Shown here: piece after piece, positions 53,741 through 64,000 of the stretch
Position numbering within the stretch: position 1 is the first letter of the stretch
Layout of the letters: each line of letters starts with the position of its first letter
Origin: Doris montereyensis
Taxonomy: Eukaryota; Mollusca; Gastropoda; Nudibranchia; Dorididae
NCBI GenBank assembly: GCA_037039925.1
Contig: JAXRKP010000276.1
Location: 65,001 to 129,000 of the forward strand
Length of the DNA stretch: 64,000 bases
Reading direction: 5' to 3'
Translations under genes and position numbers: made by a program
The notes under the pieces: model-generated
Told to the model about the DNA's origin: nothing
Database searches by the model: none
What the model saw: only the letters and a program-made list of their open reading frames with translations

Positions 53741-54300
53741 CGGGTGAGCTGTAACAGCGTTTAGTAGAGAGCTCATAAAATTTTCCAAAATAGAATGCTA
53801 CTTCAACATCTTTAGAATCGAGTACATCAGTTGATTTTTTTATATTGGTACTAATTCTGTTGTTTATTCTGAAGAAAGTTGAATTTTCAAACTCAAAAGA
53901 TGTGAGGTTTTTAAAATCTTAAAATCTCTACGTCAGAGTGTTGAAAACACAGCTAGACTCGTATTTGTTATTGGGAACTAGAGATTTTCACTGGTTTATT
54001 TCGAAACCTTTAAAATCAAAATATTACAAAATTTATCAATAGTTATTTTTTAATAAAATACTGATTTTTAAGCACATTTAAAAACAGCTGAGATAAATTA
54101 AATATGTCTTATTTAAGGGTTTAAAGAATATGTCTGAAAAAGAATTTCATTGCTAGCCCATAACTTTTTGAGATTTTAAGGGCCTGTAACCAACAAATAA
54201 TTTTCCCAAACATTTTTACATAGTAACTTTATTGGCATGCCTTGCAAATAATTTTCCCCAAACATTTTGTAACATTGAAAAAATTGAAAATGCAAGAAAA
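53741..54300. mobile_element. Block B-specific insertion, ~560 bp, unclassified
   Basis: Copy A goes directly from its GGTCAAACTACATCATAAAC region to the TTTCCATTCAAGAGGCC region (3,610-3,665). In B about 560 bases intervene, starting near AAGGGGCGTCCGGGTGAGCT. The interior is AT-rich with no coding frame. AATAATTTTCCCxAAACATTTT occurs twice near 54,200 and 54,250. No clear terminal repeats were found. Confidence 0.55.
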
Positions 54301-54418
54301 TTCCCATTCAAAAGCCTTGTTGTCTGGCCCTAAAAAGGACCTGCATGCTTGCCAACTGTAACAAGCCCTAAATCTCTTCTTGGGTTAATTAACAGCAAGA
54401 CAAACAACAGAGAATTAC

Positions 54419-54578
54419 CTGAGCATTACTGCCCCCTACACTTGCCACATTGGCTCTGACAGGCAAAAACAAGTCCACTGCAGAAGCAAAATCTCCGTCG
54501 TCGTAAGCCACAAAAGCTTTCATGATGTTCTCTCCAACTTTGGCTGTGGTATCCCTGTTGATACCTTGTTGACCCTCT
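54419..54578 (-). CDS. TTC38: TTC38-like protein, exon ending GGSNAQ (copy B)
   Basis: 160 bases between TTGACAG and GTAATTC, fully in frame: REGQQGINRDTTAKVGENIM, KAFVAYDDGDFASAVDLFLP, VRANVASVGGSNAQ. Human TTC38 has CQALVEAEDGN, LLLPIRYRIVQLGGSNAQ. This is the intact version of the exon that is disrupted in copy A (3,789-3,947). Confidence 0.92.
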
Positions 54579-55496
54579 CTGTCAACAGTAGAAATTAAAA
54601 AAACACAAGTTTCTTCAATATTAAGTTTGACTTAGGGGAAGAGGGAGGGGGGGGGGGTGAGGAGGGGCGGGGTCCTGAAATCGAGTATTAAATATTATAA
54701 TAAAAAAAGATTTAATTATTTTTTTTGTTATTGCATTTCTTGTTAGTTTTACCCTTTCTGTAAATGAATCCATCAAACATTTGTCTCACTGAGATTTGTA
54801 ACATTTATTATGGATCATCTTCTGAAGGAAGGTAATCTCAAAACTGAAGAAAAAGCAATGAAACTGAAGAACAAGATGATAAACAATTGTGATCTCTGCT
54901 CTAAGTCTCAGTGAGACAAATATTTTATGAAATCATACACAGGTAAAAAAAACTTCTTGCATAATTTGATCTTAGGGTAATCAGTAACCAAATCTGATTT
55001 ATTTCTAGGCATACAGCACATTGGGACATGAAGTACATCCCTAAACATCTGGTATGCACCAGTTTATTTCCAAGGGGCACAAATTGGCAGGAAAATAGTA
55101 TCTCCCTTTATCTTAAGCTGCATATTGACAAGCTCGTGTGGAAGGCGTCACTTCAATCTTACGAATGCCATTCTAATTCTTCTTTTATCACTAAGTTCAT
55201 CTTAAACACCCTGGTGTTGCATAAATTCTTGTGATCCAAAGTGAAATTATACACAGAAAAGAAAATAAAATATTTAGGGGAAAATTGGTATAGAAATGAC
55301 TGACGTATTGCACAACATCTTCACATTTAACGATTGTTTTCAAATTTCATTAAAAGATCAATCTGAAACTTTTCTCTTTAACAGCAGACAGGTGACCGTC
55401 ATCTTGCACAAACTGACAAATTGTTGTCTTACATTATGATAGACATGATATGGTTTTCAACCATGGAGTAAAACCTACTACTGGCTAGCTCTTCAG

Positions 55497-56107
55497 AAGA
55501 TAATGTAATAATAATAATAATAATACTGTTTAGATTTATATAGTGCTTATACATAGAAATACTCTAAGCGCTTTACAATGTCAACAATCCACAATTAAGT
55601 CAATTGACATCAAGTTTCCAAATATGTCTCTTGAAAAAATGTGTCTTCAACATTTTTAGAGGAAAAATGTTTTGGCTGTTCTTGATGGCGGTTGGAAAAG
55701 AGTTCCAGATTTTGGATCCATTGAATGAGAAGGCTTTCTCACCTATTTTTGTGTTTGGAATAGGTGTGGTAAGGAGGAATTTACTCTCTGACCTCAGAAA
55801 ATGTGGTGGATGGTAGGATTGTAATAGCTCAGCAATATATTCAGGCGCTGTTCCATGTAATGAGTTGAATACAGTGCATGCGATCTTAACTTCGATGCGC
55901 TTATGAATTGGGAGCCAGTGAAGGTTTTTTAAAACTGGCGTGATGTGGTCTTTTGATTTCATCCTGGTGACAACACAGGTGCACTGATTTAGGAATTTTT
56001 GGAGATTTTTCATTTAATGAGTTGGGGTGTTGTAAAGTAGAGCATTGCAGTACCAGTAGTCAAGATGACTGATGACAAATGCTTGTACCAACAGTTGTCT
56101 TAATCTA
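55497..56107 (-). mobile_element. L2-like non-LTR retrotransposon 3' part (copy B)
   Basis: A minus-strand frame of about 137 residues includes NQCTCVVTRMKSKDHITPVL, KNLHWLPIHKRIEVKIACTV and FNSLHGTAPEYIAELLQ, then GSKIWNSFPTAIKN. This is the C-terminal part of an L2/CR1-type protein. A 3' tail with AAGCGCTTAGAG, GCGCTATATAAA and (ATT)n follows. It is better preserved than the copy A version. RT catalytic motifs are absent. Confidence 0.87.
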
Positions 56108-56386
56108 AGTACTGACAAATTTTGTGGATACATCTCAGGTTATGATCTCCTGTTCAAATTCACGCTATAGAAACCAGAATAAACTCTGGCTATGTCTATA
56201 GGTCACAATGTCCTTGAGGGAATATTTCTTCACTGAACAATTAAAAACTTCTAGTTACTGAAACTGATTTCAAATTGAACTGATCAATATAATATTATTT
56301 CATCTCAATATCATTGATATCAGCTGGTCAAGACAACCCATGATAAATTATAGCTACCACACTAAAACAATGCATCTTTGCATTAC

Positions 56387-56552
56387 CTAACATATGTCTT
56401 AATGGATTCCATCATTTCCTGTGTTGCTTCCTTCTCGCCAGCCCCAAGACACGCCAGCAAGACGTGGAAGTCATTGAAAACGTGAACGTGGTGATGAAGA
56501 AGATACTTGTAAGTCTCGTACAGCTTTGTCCAACGGTCACCCACAGAAACGC
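56387..56552 (-). CDS. TTC38: TTC38-like protein, exon GVSVGDRW (copy B)
   Basis: 166 bases with the same borders and phases as 5,699-5,864. Differences include GEKE for GKKE and KTYVR for KTFVR at the end. The frame is open. Confidence 0.92.
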
Positions 56553-56714
56553 CTGATGATTAAATAAATTTGATCAATGAATCAATTGATTCATAAATAA
56601 TTATCAACGCCTACTTTGTACTTAACTAACTGTGAAAGCTATTCACAAACAAATTTAACTTGTTTTATTCTGTGACAGGTTTGTTTCATTGGAATTCATC
56701 AGATTCATCAAATG

Positions 56715-56895
56715 CAGTGATTTGTTTGTTTAATTGAAATTTACCCCATCCACCATGTGCGGTGATATCAGGGTGAATAAAGAAGAGGAAACAGCAAGAT
56801 GAAATACAAGTGAAAGTGAAAGATTAAAGGAAAAGAAATAAAACCTTCCAGCAGCCCCAGTTAACAACCCACCATCAAATGTGGCCACCACAGGG
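56715..56895. repeat. SINE-like family III copy (copy B)
   Basis: Same element as at 6,030-6,200, with the TTTACCCCATCCACCATGTG start and the CAGCAGCCCCAGTTAAC region. Confidence 0.65.
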
Positions 56896-57400
56896 TGAAT
56901 TAAGATCGGAAAAGAGAAACCTGTTGTGAAGACATTGCTATCATGAACTCAATCACTCCCAATCAGCTTTCCCATGTCCTGCAAGTTATAATAATATGAT
57001 CTAGTCAATCACAAAAAGAAAGATGGCTATCCATTTTTCGGCCTCATCTAGATACACATATTATATTGATGGTGTTGGGCACAAACCGCCCAAGTTGAGA
57101 GACACAAAAGTGAATAATTCTCTTGAAAATCAGTTTGAAATCATAACATTTTGCACACATGAGATAGATGGAATGTTTGTTCCTGGGCTAAATATTTTTT
57201 TATATGAAATTAATTTATTATAACTTATGAGCCATATTACGTTACTACATTGTAGAAAGGAAAGGGAGACGAGGTGAAGATGACCACAGAAAGTTAGCGA
57301 AATCCAAAACTCGCACAGTAGTGAACAGGAAACATTTTGTGATTTGGACAACTAGCTACATAGAGTGAGACAAACCAACTAGTACGGTGCCTGTCCCTAC

Positions 57401-57521
57401 CTTCCATTTCAAGTCGGTAGAGGAAGGAGCTAATGTCCACCAAGCCCAGTAAGGATCCAGATTCATAACCTCGCCGGCTGACTTCCTTGTCAAAAGCGGA
57501 GAGGGCAGATTCATAGTCCCC
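57401..57521 (-). CDS. TTC38: TTC38-like protein, exon GDYESAL (copy B)
   Basis: 121 bases, identical in sequence and borders to 7,057-7,177 (GDYESAL to FLYRLEME). Identity here against diverged introns fits either selection or recent origin. Confidence 0.94.
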
Positions 57522-58260
57522 CTAGTGTCAAAAGATTCATAAAACAAAGATGGATTTTTAAAAAAATACGAACCTCTGAGAACAATTACAGGACAAAACA
57601 GCAGGGTAAATAAGTTGACAACTTTTAAAACCATATTCAAAAGTTAATCTATTAATAATAATACAAAAACAACAACAAACTAATAATGATGATAATATGA
57701 TTATAATAATATTAACCACAACAACATCACCACCACCACCACCACCAACAACAACAATAATAATCTACTATACATAATGGACGTAGAATTGGATCATGTA
57801 ATGCTGAATCAGATTCTTATGCAGCAATCGTAATCATGAAAATTTGCACGCTTGTTTTTTCAAAATCAGGTGTAGAGGTGCATGGGTGTATCATCTTTAT
57901 TGATTTAAAAGGTTGGAGATATATTAATTTCATTTATAAGCCGTACCTATGAACAAAAGAAGCACCATGATCTTTAAATTTATATGAATCGTAAACGAAT
58001 GATAAAAATGCACTCCATTCAAAGTTCTAGGAGTGAATGCAGAAAGGAGGTGTTCAACATCTATTAAATCAAACTCTAGAGTATCATAAGAAAATGAAAA
58101 AGAAGTCTCAGACTATCAGATACAAAAAATACAGTCAGACAAACGGAACAGACAGAAACATGAGTTCAAGCCTTTTGTGAGAGCCACGGGAATAGTGATA
58201 TAGACTGAGATCTAGAAACATAGGACCTACCCCACCAGAGGTGGATTTCTAAGCTAGTAA

Positions 58261-58330
58261 TGATAACAATAATAATGGTGATGATAATGATGATGATGAT
58301 GATGATAATAATAATAAGAGTAATTATAAC

Positions 58331-58428
<98 letters not shown>

Positions 58429-58880
58429 TAATAATAATAATAATAATAATATTAATAATAATAATAATAGAAATATTAACAATAATAATGATAATAATAC
58501 TAATAGCAACGACAACAACAGAAGAAGAGGGAAAGGAAGAAAAAGAGGAAAAGGAAGAGGAAGAAGAAGAAGAAAAAGACGAAAAAAGAAAAAAAGAAGA
58601 AGAAGAAGAAGAAGAAGAAAAAAGAAAGAAAAAAAAGAAGAAGAAGAAGAAGAAAGAAAGAAGAAGAAAAAAGAAGAAGAAGAAGAAGAAGAAGAAGAAG
58701 ATGAAAGAAAAGAAAGAAGAAGAAGAAGAAGAAGAAGAAGAAGAAGAAGAAGATGAAGAAGAAGAAGAAGAAGAAGAAGAAGAAGAAGAAGAAGAAGAAG
58801 AAGAAGAAGAAGAAGAAGAAGAAGAAGAAGAAGAGAAGAAGAAGAAGAAGAAGAAGAAGAAGAAGAAGAAGAATTAACAT
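58261..58880. repeat. Compound trinucleotide microsatellite (copy B)
   Basis: (GAT)n then a longer (AAT)n at 58,330-58,450 and interrupted (GAA)n with AAA variants at 58,520-58,875. Same position as 7,905-8,515, but the second (GAT)n block of copy A is missing and (AAT)n is longer. Confidence 0.95.
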
Positions 58881-58989
58881 TGATAATGATGATGATATCT
58901 GCGGAATCAAATAGCACAGACGATGCACAATGACACAGACACACACACACACACACACACACATTCAATGTTATCACAAACAGACTCAC

Positions 58990-59049
58990 AATATCCAAGT
59001 AGAACAAACACCAGTGCCAATAGTTGTGACTGGCCAGTGTGCCACATGT
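58990..59049 (-). CDS. TTC38: TTC38-like protein, exon with HNYWHW (copy B)
   Basis: 60 bases, 20 residues, identical to the copy A exon at 8,610-8,669, with the same TTTCTTTCAG acceptor and GTGAGT donor. It is the most 5' exon of copy B found in this window. No further exon was recognised up to 64,000. Confidence 0.93.
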
Positions 59050-59204
59050 CTGAAAGAAAAATAATTAATGTAAAAAAAAGCTTCTAAAATATGTAGATCT
59101 ATTGAATATGCATGACTACCTACAGCACCATCAAAATGTTTCTTGATTTAAAATATTCAATAGGACTTCAGGTGAATGAGCGATAAGAATTGATCTCAGC
59201 AAAT

Positions 59205-59350
59205 TTGTTTTTTATGGTAATTTACCCTGTTCATAATATGTGGTGATCTCAGGGTAAATTAAGATAAAAGACAGCAAGATGAAATACATAATGTAAAAGA
59301 AAGAAAGGAAAGAAGTGGGACCTAGCAGTAGAACCCACCAATCACCCACT
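59205..59350. repeat. SINE-like family III copy (copy B)
   Basis: Counterpart of 8,826-8,975, nearly identical. Confidence 0.65.
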
Positions 59351-59419
59351 ACCAATTTCAGCTAAATAGAAGCTTATCTATATCACTAAAGCAAATACCA
59401 AAACCAACAGGAATCAATT

Positions 59420-59790
59420 ACAATGGATAACTTTAGAAGAACATAGAGCCAGAAATAAAATCAATGCTTTCTTTAAGGCTATAAATGGTTGACTGTTTAT
59501 TCCATGAGATCAGCTTAAACTTAATACAAGAGCAACCAGATCAGGCTGTCAAACATACAATGGTTCCATCTTCAAACATTGATTGTCACCTGCACTCATT
59601 TTACCCTAGTACAGGAAGGCTGTGGAAAGGGCTGCCAACAGAAATAAAACTCAGTAATAGAACTGAATACTTTAAAAACAGAATCAAACACATCCCTTTA
59701 AAACCAAGATTGTATTAACATGTTTGGGTTCAATTAAAATATGCGCACTGACAGTAATACTCAAGAGTTGAGTTCGTCAGTTATTATGAA
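59420..59790 (+). mobile_element. Non-LTR retrotransposon C-terminal tail (copy B)
   Basis: A plus-strand frame continues past the point where copy A diverges, with STGRLWKGLPTEIKLSNRTE then YFKNRIK before a stop. The LWxGLP pattern is typical of L2/CR1-type protein ends. A (GAA)n-like tail at 59,790 may be the element's 3' end. In copy A this was replaced after 9,229. Confidence 0.6.
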
Positions 59791-61076
59791 GAAGAAGAAG
59801 ACATGCTCAAAATGTCTTGCCTGTAAAAAGAAAAGACAAGAACAATTTTATTTTAAATCTTAAGTTTCAGTTCTTTCTATTTCATTTCTATTCCCTGTAT
59901 TTCATGACTGAAAATACTTTGAATACAAAATCATACTTCATTATGGTACTAAAAAAAAGCAAACAAAGACATAAAAGGAAAGCAAGTACATAGCAAGGCT
60001 GTCTTAGTTTTGTGAAAGCAAAATGGTGGCGCCCTTACGGCTTAAGACATTCAAAATTCAATGGATAATCAAAGTAAACTGTCTCTCTAGGGGGGGTACG
60101 GGAATAAACTCATGCATTAAACTCATACAGTGGGAGCCGTGTCTACCAGGATCGCACGGCTAAAACGAGGCCAGTAGAAATTCCCTTTTCCCCCCTTCAT
60201 TTCTCTTTGTGAAAAAAGACCCATCCAATGAAGACCAGGCATGGGTAAAATCGTCTACAACAAGGTCGTGTCGGTGGTTAAAGGCAGTGAAACAACGACT
60301 TGATTCACTTTGTTTTGTGGATTCTTACAAGCAATAAGCACCCTACATAGTCAAGTCATAGAAGCTGCACTGTATTTAATTCAATCATCTTTATTGATCC
60401 TTTAAAAAAGGAAATTATACTTGTGTTATCACAATTTCCATTTAAAAAAATAAAAGATTACAGTAATGCATTCAAATTAAAAACAAATTTAACTTAAGTT
60501 AATCATTAAATGTATAGATTTTAGGAGAAATATATATTATAAAGAAGCAAAGGTGAGTAAATAGTGTGGTAAAACAATATACTGTATGTGTACGTGTGTG
60601 TGTTTGAGAAATGAGATGGATGACTTATTTGTTTTTATTGACAGTCAGGCAAGGCTGTACTGTAAGCTGAGACTGGCTAGTGGGAAAAAGCGCTGGACCA
60701 ATCAAAACAGTGACCGGCAAACCCTTAACAAAGTCCCAATTTTTCATTTTCTTCTCTGTTGTGTTAGTGTTAGCACTGACTCCAGTACCTCACTGTACCT
60801 TAGGGCCTACTATTTATTTGAGTTTTATCACTTCATTCTAATTTATGCAAATAGCATTGACATCAAAACCGACAAAGCGCAAATGCCTTTCGTTTTAAAA
60901 TAAAAAAAAACAAACTGTTGAAATAGCAAAAAGAAATCACAGACAGATGTGTCATGAAATAATATGGTCTGGCATCAAGCTCTCTCTCGACACATTTGTT
61001 GTATTATATTAATACAGTGGTATCCGCCTAAGAGACAGAAACAGTGGGTTGTTAGGTTGACCTGGTTTTAAGGTGA
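59791..61076. other. Block B-specific or A-lost sequence, unassigned
   Basis: Lies between flanks that in copy A enclose an L2/SINE II segment instead. It contains a G run at 60,090, a short (GT)n near 60,595 and AT-rich stretches. No coding frame with family features is seen. Confidence 0.45.
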
Positions 61077-62214
61077 ACTCCGATATACCTTGTATTTTTT
61101 TAATTTTTCATGTATTTTTATTGGTCAATCCCCTTGACCTTGGATTTTGGCCACACTCCAATTTCTTTCTATATCGTTTGTTTTCAGCTTATAGTATTAT
61201 AAGTGTATTGGCATGGTCACGCATTCCTCATGTCTGTCAGTCAGCGTCTGGTGTGGCCCTGTAACGTATTAATAACTTCTAATAGTGTCTGAACCAATGA
61301 AATAGACTTCCTACCTGCCTTTCTATGATTCACTTGCAACATATCATAGGTTATCAACAATTATTAACGTTAAATTGAGTGTAAATTATTGTTTCTATGA
61401 CTCTCCCTGCCGACATCGCATTTTAGCGAAAGGTTTCATACAACCAGAACCTAGTATCAGTCTCAAAGACCTCGTTGAATCAAACTTGTCTTCCTTTATT
61501 TAAAAAAATTAAGATCATAATTGTCAGGCGTTGCCATCTTATTTAAAATTAGCTCTACGTAATTATATATCATATTTCTCTGTTTACCTGTAGATTATTA
61601 CAAATGAAATTCTTAATCTCATCTTAGTTAACATTTTAGTAATATTGTTTTCTATTGAGATGTTGGTGAGAAGCCCATCAAGGTTTATTAAGTTATTTCC
61701 CTGTTATAAAATTTGCATGTATCTATTTTGTATGTACAGAAAATAAAGAAATTTTGATTTGAATTGAATTGAATAAGTTGTTGGAGAATTTTCAATCCTG
61801 CAAGCAGTCGCTGTCTTGTCAGAAAGAGGCTAGCAATCCGCCTGGGAAGCGTTTAGAAAAATTGCTTGCCTTTGGAATGCACCTCTGAAAGATAATATTA
61901 AAGGTAACAACGCAGGGATTTACATGCTATCTCCGTCTATCATGTGGAACTCACTTCCCAATACTGCACAGTGCTGTCCATCATGTCAATTCCCTCCTGT
62001 TGTCTCCCCCTGCGATCCCAGCACGTGACACAAAACATGCGTGGCCCAGGCATCCCGAGGGTTGAACGACAAAGCCTTGGGACAAAAAGAACAAAACAAA
62101 AACAAAAACAAGAATTACATCTCGGTACATTGAAAAACTTTGTGGATTTTCAAATCATGGACACAAATGGCTTCTCACAAGTCCGTGAGATATTTCTACT
62201 TAACGGTATAGTAT
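61077..62214. other. Counterpart of 10,566-11,796; retrotransposon fragment only
   Basis: Collinear with copy A. It includes a second copy of the possible retrotransposon C-terminal fragment (near 61,800-62,150) and a short GATATGATTTGATATGATTA stretch leading into the SINE. No host gene is recognised. Confidence 0.5.
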
Positions 62215-62530
62215 TGATATGATTTGATATGATTAAATTTTTACTCACATCCACAATTACAATGATCTCTGAGGTTTTGGTAGGATTTTTAATTTTGCCT
62301 GGATTGTCCTGTAAACAGCCAAGGGGATATTTAACGTGCACAGAGTGTTGTGATCTACACACTGGACCTTCTTCTTATCGTCAATCTCCTCCGATGAGAC
62401 TGGGTGTCGATCCACCAACCTGGACCAGGGCGATAGGTTTTACTCGAAAAGAAATAGAGAAACGGATTAACCTGCTGGGGTTTGAACTCTCGACGTTATG
62501 ATTGAGAGGCTTGCCTTTGGACTACTGAGT
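62215..62530 (-). mobile_element. SINE family I (minus, copy B)
   Basis: Counterpart of 11,797-12,117 with the same end points. Its tRNA-like head is about 15 bases from the piggyBac insertion. Confidence 0.8.
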
Positions 62531-62545
62531 CCTCTTTCAGCTTAA

Positions 62546-63223
62546 CCCTTTGGTTGCTATATTCGCCGAAAGGCAAATTTCCGGTATTGGTTTCAAATGT
62601 GGCGTTCGCCAATAGGCGAATTTCTAATAAGGACCATTTAAAAGGCTTTCTTTATTTTCAGTGCCTGTAGTAATTCGGAAGTAGCTGCCCTTTGCTTACG
62701 ACGCTTTATTCGACTAAGGCAATTTTTTTTGGGTGTTTTTTTAACTGTGATTTTTGACGATTTTTCTTGTTTTATTGGTTTGTTTACATTAGCGATGGAA
62801 TCTGATGATGAGGCTGATACATATAGACATGATATTGACTCTGGTTTATGCCCGAGAGTGATGATTCTAGCTCGATTTTTGAAGCTGATAGGCCTGAACT
62901 AGATCTAGATTTAGATTTAGACGATCGTGATGTTAGACCTAGGCCTACGGATCATGGTGACGAAGAGGGATAGAGAGGGGGAAGTGGGCGTGACAGAGAG
63001 AGGTCTGACCAAGAGTGGGTTTAGAGGATGCTAAACAATCAATATATCAATCGAATATTTAGCTTGTCCATATTCCTAACTAGCCTGAAAATTTCATTAA
63101 CTTGTGATGTGTCATTTGAGAGCTAGATTTTTTTCTTCTAAAAGCACCATTTTTCATAGGAATTCTCAAAAAGCCTTAGCATTTGAGATATAAATAGGGC
63201 CAAATAGGATAGCAACCAAAGGT
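62546..63223 (+). mobile_element. piggyBac deletion derivative (678 bp)
   Basis: Bounded by TTAA at 62,542-62,545 and 63,224-63,227. The left end is CCCTTTGGTTGCTAT. The right end, read inward, is ACCTTTGGTTGCTAT, matching at 14 of 15 bases. Copy A has a single TTAA in the same context (AGCTTAATGGAATGACATC near 12,125), the empty site. Subterminal hairpins TTCGCC/GGCAAA and TTCGCC/GGCGAA lie at 62,562-62,620. An ATG at 62,795 begins an acidic segment (MESDDEADTYRHD, then after a frame change DLDLDLDDRDV) like piggyBac transposase N-termini, stopping at 62,971. The catalytic domain is absent, so it depends on a transposase elsewhere. Confidence 0.93.
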
Positions 63224-63330
63224 TTAATGGAATGACATCATTAATAGTAATAGGATCTACAGAAGTACAGTGTCAGTCTGGCTCTTCCCCAATATCTCAA
63301 ATTCAAACATCGGCTTGGAACGTTGATTTG

Positions 63331-63492
63331 AAGGACACAGTGGTCTATAGCTTAGAGGGCTTATCATGCCCCGATAGGTTGAACAATTTTCAAGTTTTTT
63401 CCCAGTAAAACCCACCCCACCTAGTCCAGGTAGGTGAATGAATGCCTAGTCCCATCAGAGACAGACGATAAAAAGGAGCAACCTTATGTGCA
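63331..63492 (+). mobile_element. SINE family I (plus, truncated, copy B)
   Basis: Matches the first half of the copy at 12,272: CCACCTAGTCCAGGTAGGTG, then CCCATCAGAGACAGACGATA and AAAGGAGCAACCTTATGTGC. The match stops where the RTE-like element begins. Confidence 0.82.
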
Positions 63493-64000
63493 CTGGGTAG
63501 TGGACAGATAAGCATCTGTGAGGGAGTAGATGATCCCACCCTCCAGGAGTCTCCTGCTGCCTTGCAGGCGGGTCTTCGCCAACCATAGGCAAAGGGAATT
63601 AACCCTGACAGAAAACAACCTGCTGCCTTGCAGATTGGTTTTGAATAACTAAAGGCTAAGAAACCCTGACAGAAAATAACAAAGCCTGGTAGGGGGCTTC
63701 AAGGTGACAGCCCCTCCATCTACCTAGGGTACAGTGGACTAATCCCCTGCTTATCCAAAACCAAACAGATTCAGAGAAATAAATATAATACAACTGGCTT
63801 GATCTTTAGAAGACAAACTGGGAAACAAATACGGACTGTGATTTTTGGAACATGGAACGTTAGGGCAATAAATGGAAAAGAGTTAGAATAAGTTGAAGAA
63901 ATGGAAATATTCAAAGTAGATATTCTGGCCATTAGAGAAACAAAGAAAAAAGGACAAGGAATAGAAAATGTAGGACCGAATCATATTTTAATCTTTTCAG
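63493..64000 (+). mobile_element. RTE-like retrotransposon 5' end (continues beyond the window)
   Basis: Plus-strand relative of the element at 34,300-37,614. The shared 5' leader has TAGATGATCCCACCCTCCAG, CTGCTGCCTTGCAG and CCCTCCATCTACCTAGGGTA. Near 63,900 the endonuclease start reads MEIFKVDILAIRETKKKGQG then NVGPNH. It is cut by the window edge. Confidence 0.88.

Larger units (their letters stand above)
50140..63492. repeat. Large direct duplication, copy B
   Basis: Collinear with 100-12,465. It contains six TTC38-like exons in the same order with the same phases. Copy B has its own insertions (51,659; 53,741; 62,546) and lacks the L2/SINE II segment of copy A. At the right it is cut by the start of an RTE-like element at about 63,493. 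Any 5' exons of this copy would lie beyond the window. Confidence 0.93.

Overview
The window is non-coding-rich animal DNA: spliced exons with GT/AG borders, many retrotransposon remnants, tRNA-derived SINEs, long microsatellites, and no bacterial-style gene packing. The mix of L2, RTE, Copia, Harbinger and piggyBac pieces, SINEs with pol III boxes and abundant (CT)n/(GA)n suggests a lophotrochozoan, probably a gastropod mollusc. That is an inference; no species can be fixed from the sequence.

The one recognisable host gene is a TTC38-like gene (tetratricopeptide repeat protein 38) on the minus strand. Eleven exons of copy A run from 19.64 kb down to the stop codon at 1.90 kb, and splice phases agree at almost every junction. 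The first coding exon and one internal exon were not found. The 3' half, about 12.4 kb, occurs again in the same orientation at 50.1-63.5 kb (copy B) with six matching exons. Copy A has frame errors in two exons and copy B in a third, so neither reads through as printed. This could be true duplication with decay, two haplotypes kept side by side by the assembler, or long-read indel errors.

Between the copies: 12.5-21 kb holds the 5' exons of copy A plus SINEs; 21.8-25.8 kb is dominated by (AT)n and (CT)n/(GA)n arrays; 25.4-28.2 kb is a PIF/Harbinger element whose transposase and MADF-BESS genes lie on opposite strands with interlocked introns; 29.6-31.9 kb is a decayed Copia element; 33.7-37.8 kb is an unnamed repeat split by an RTE-like retrotransposon with an 8-bp target duplication; 37.8-42.5 kb is a tandem repeat followed by about 4 kb of purine-rich DNA; 42.5-49.8 kb is a 13-bp-based minisatellite with higher-order structure, inversions and a SINE insertion.

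Copy B also carries insertions that copy A lacks. The clearest is a 678-bp piggyBac deletion derivative at a TTAA site whose empty form is present in copy A. An RTE start then interrupts the right end of copy B. No complete undescribed enzyme system is visible. The most unusual items are the interlocked Harbinger genes, the organised 13-bp minisatellite with its inversion hairpin, the array of splice-acceptor-like units near 23 kb, and the nested insertions that can be dated against each other.
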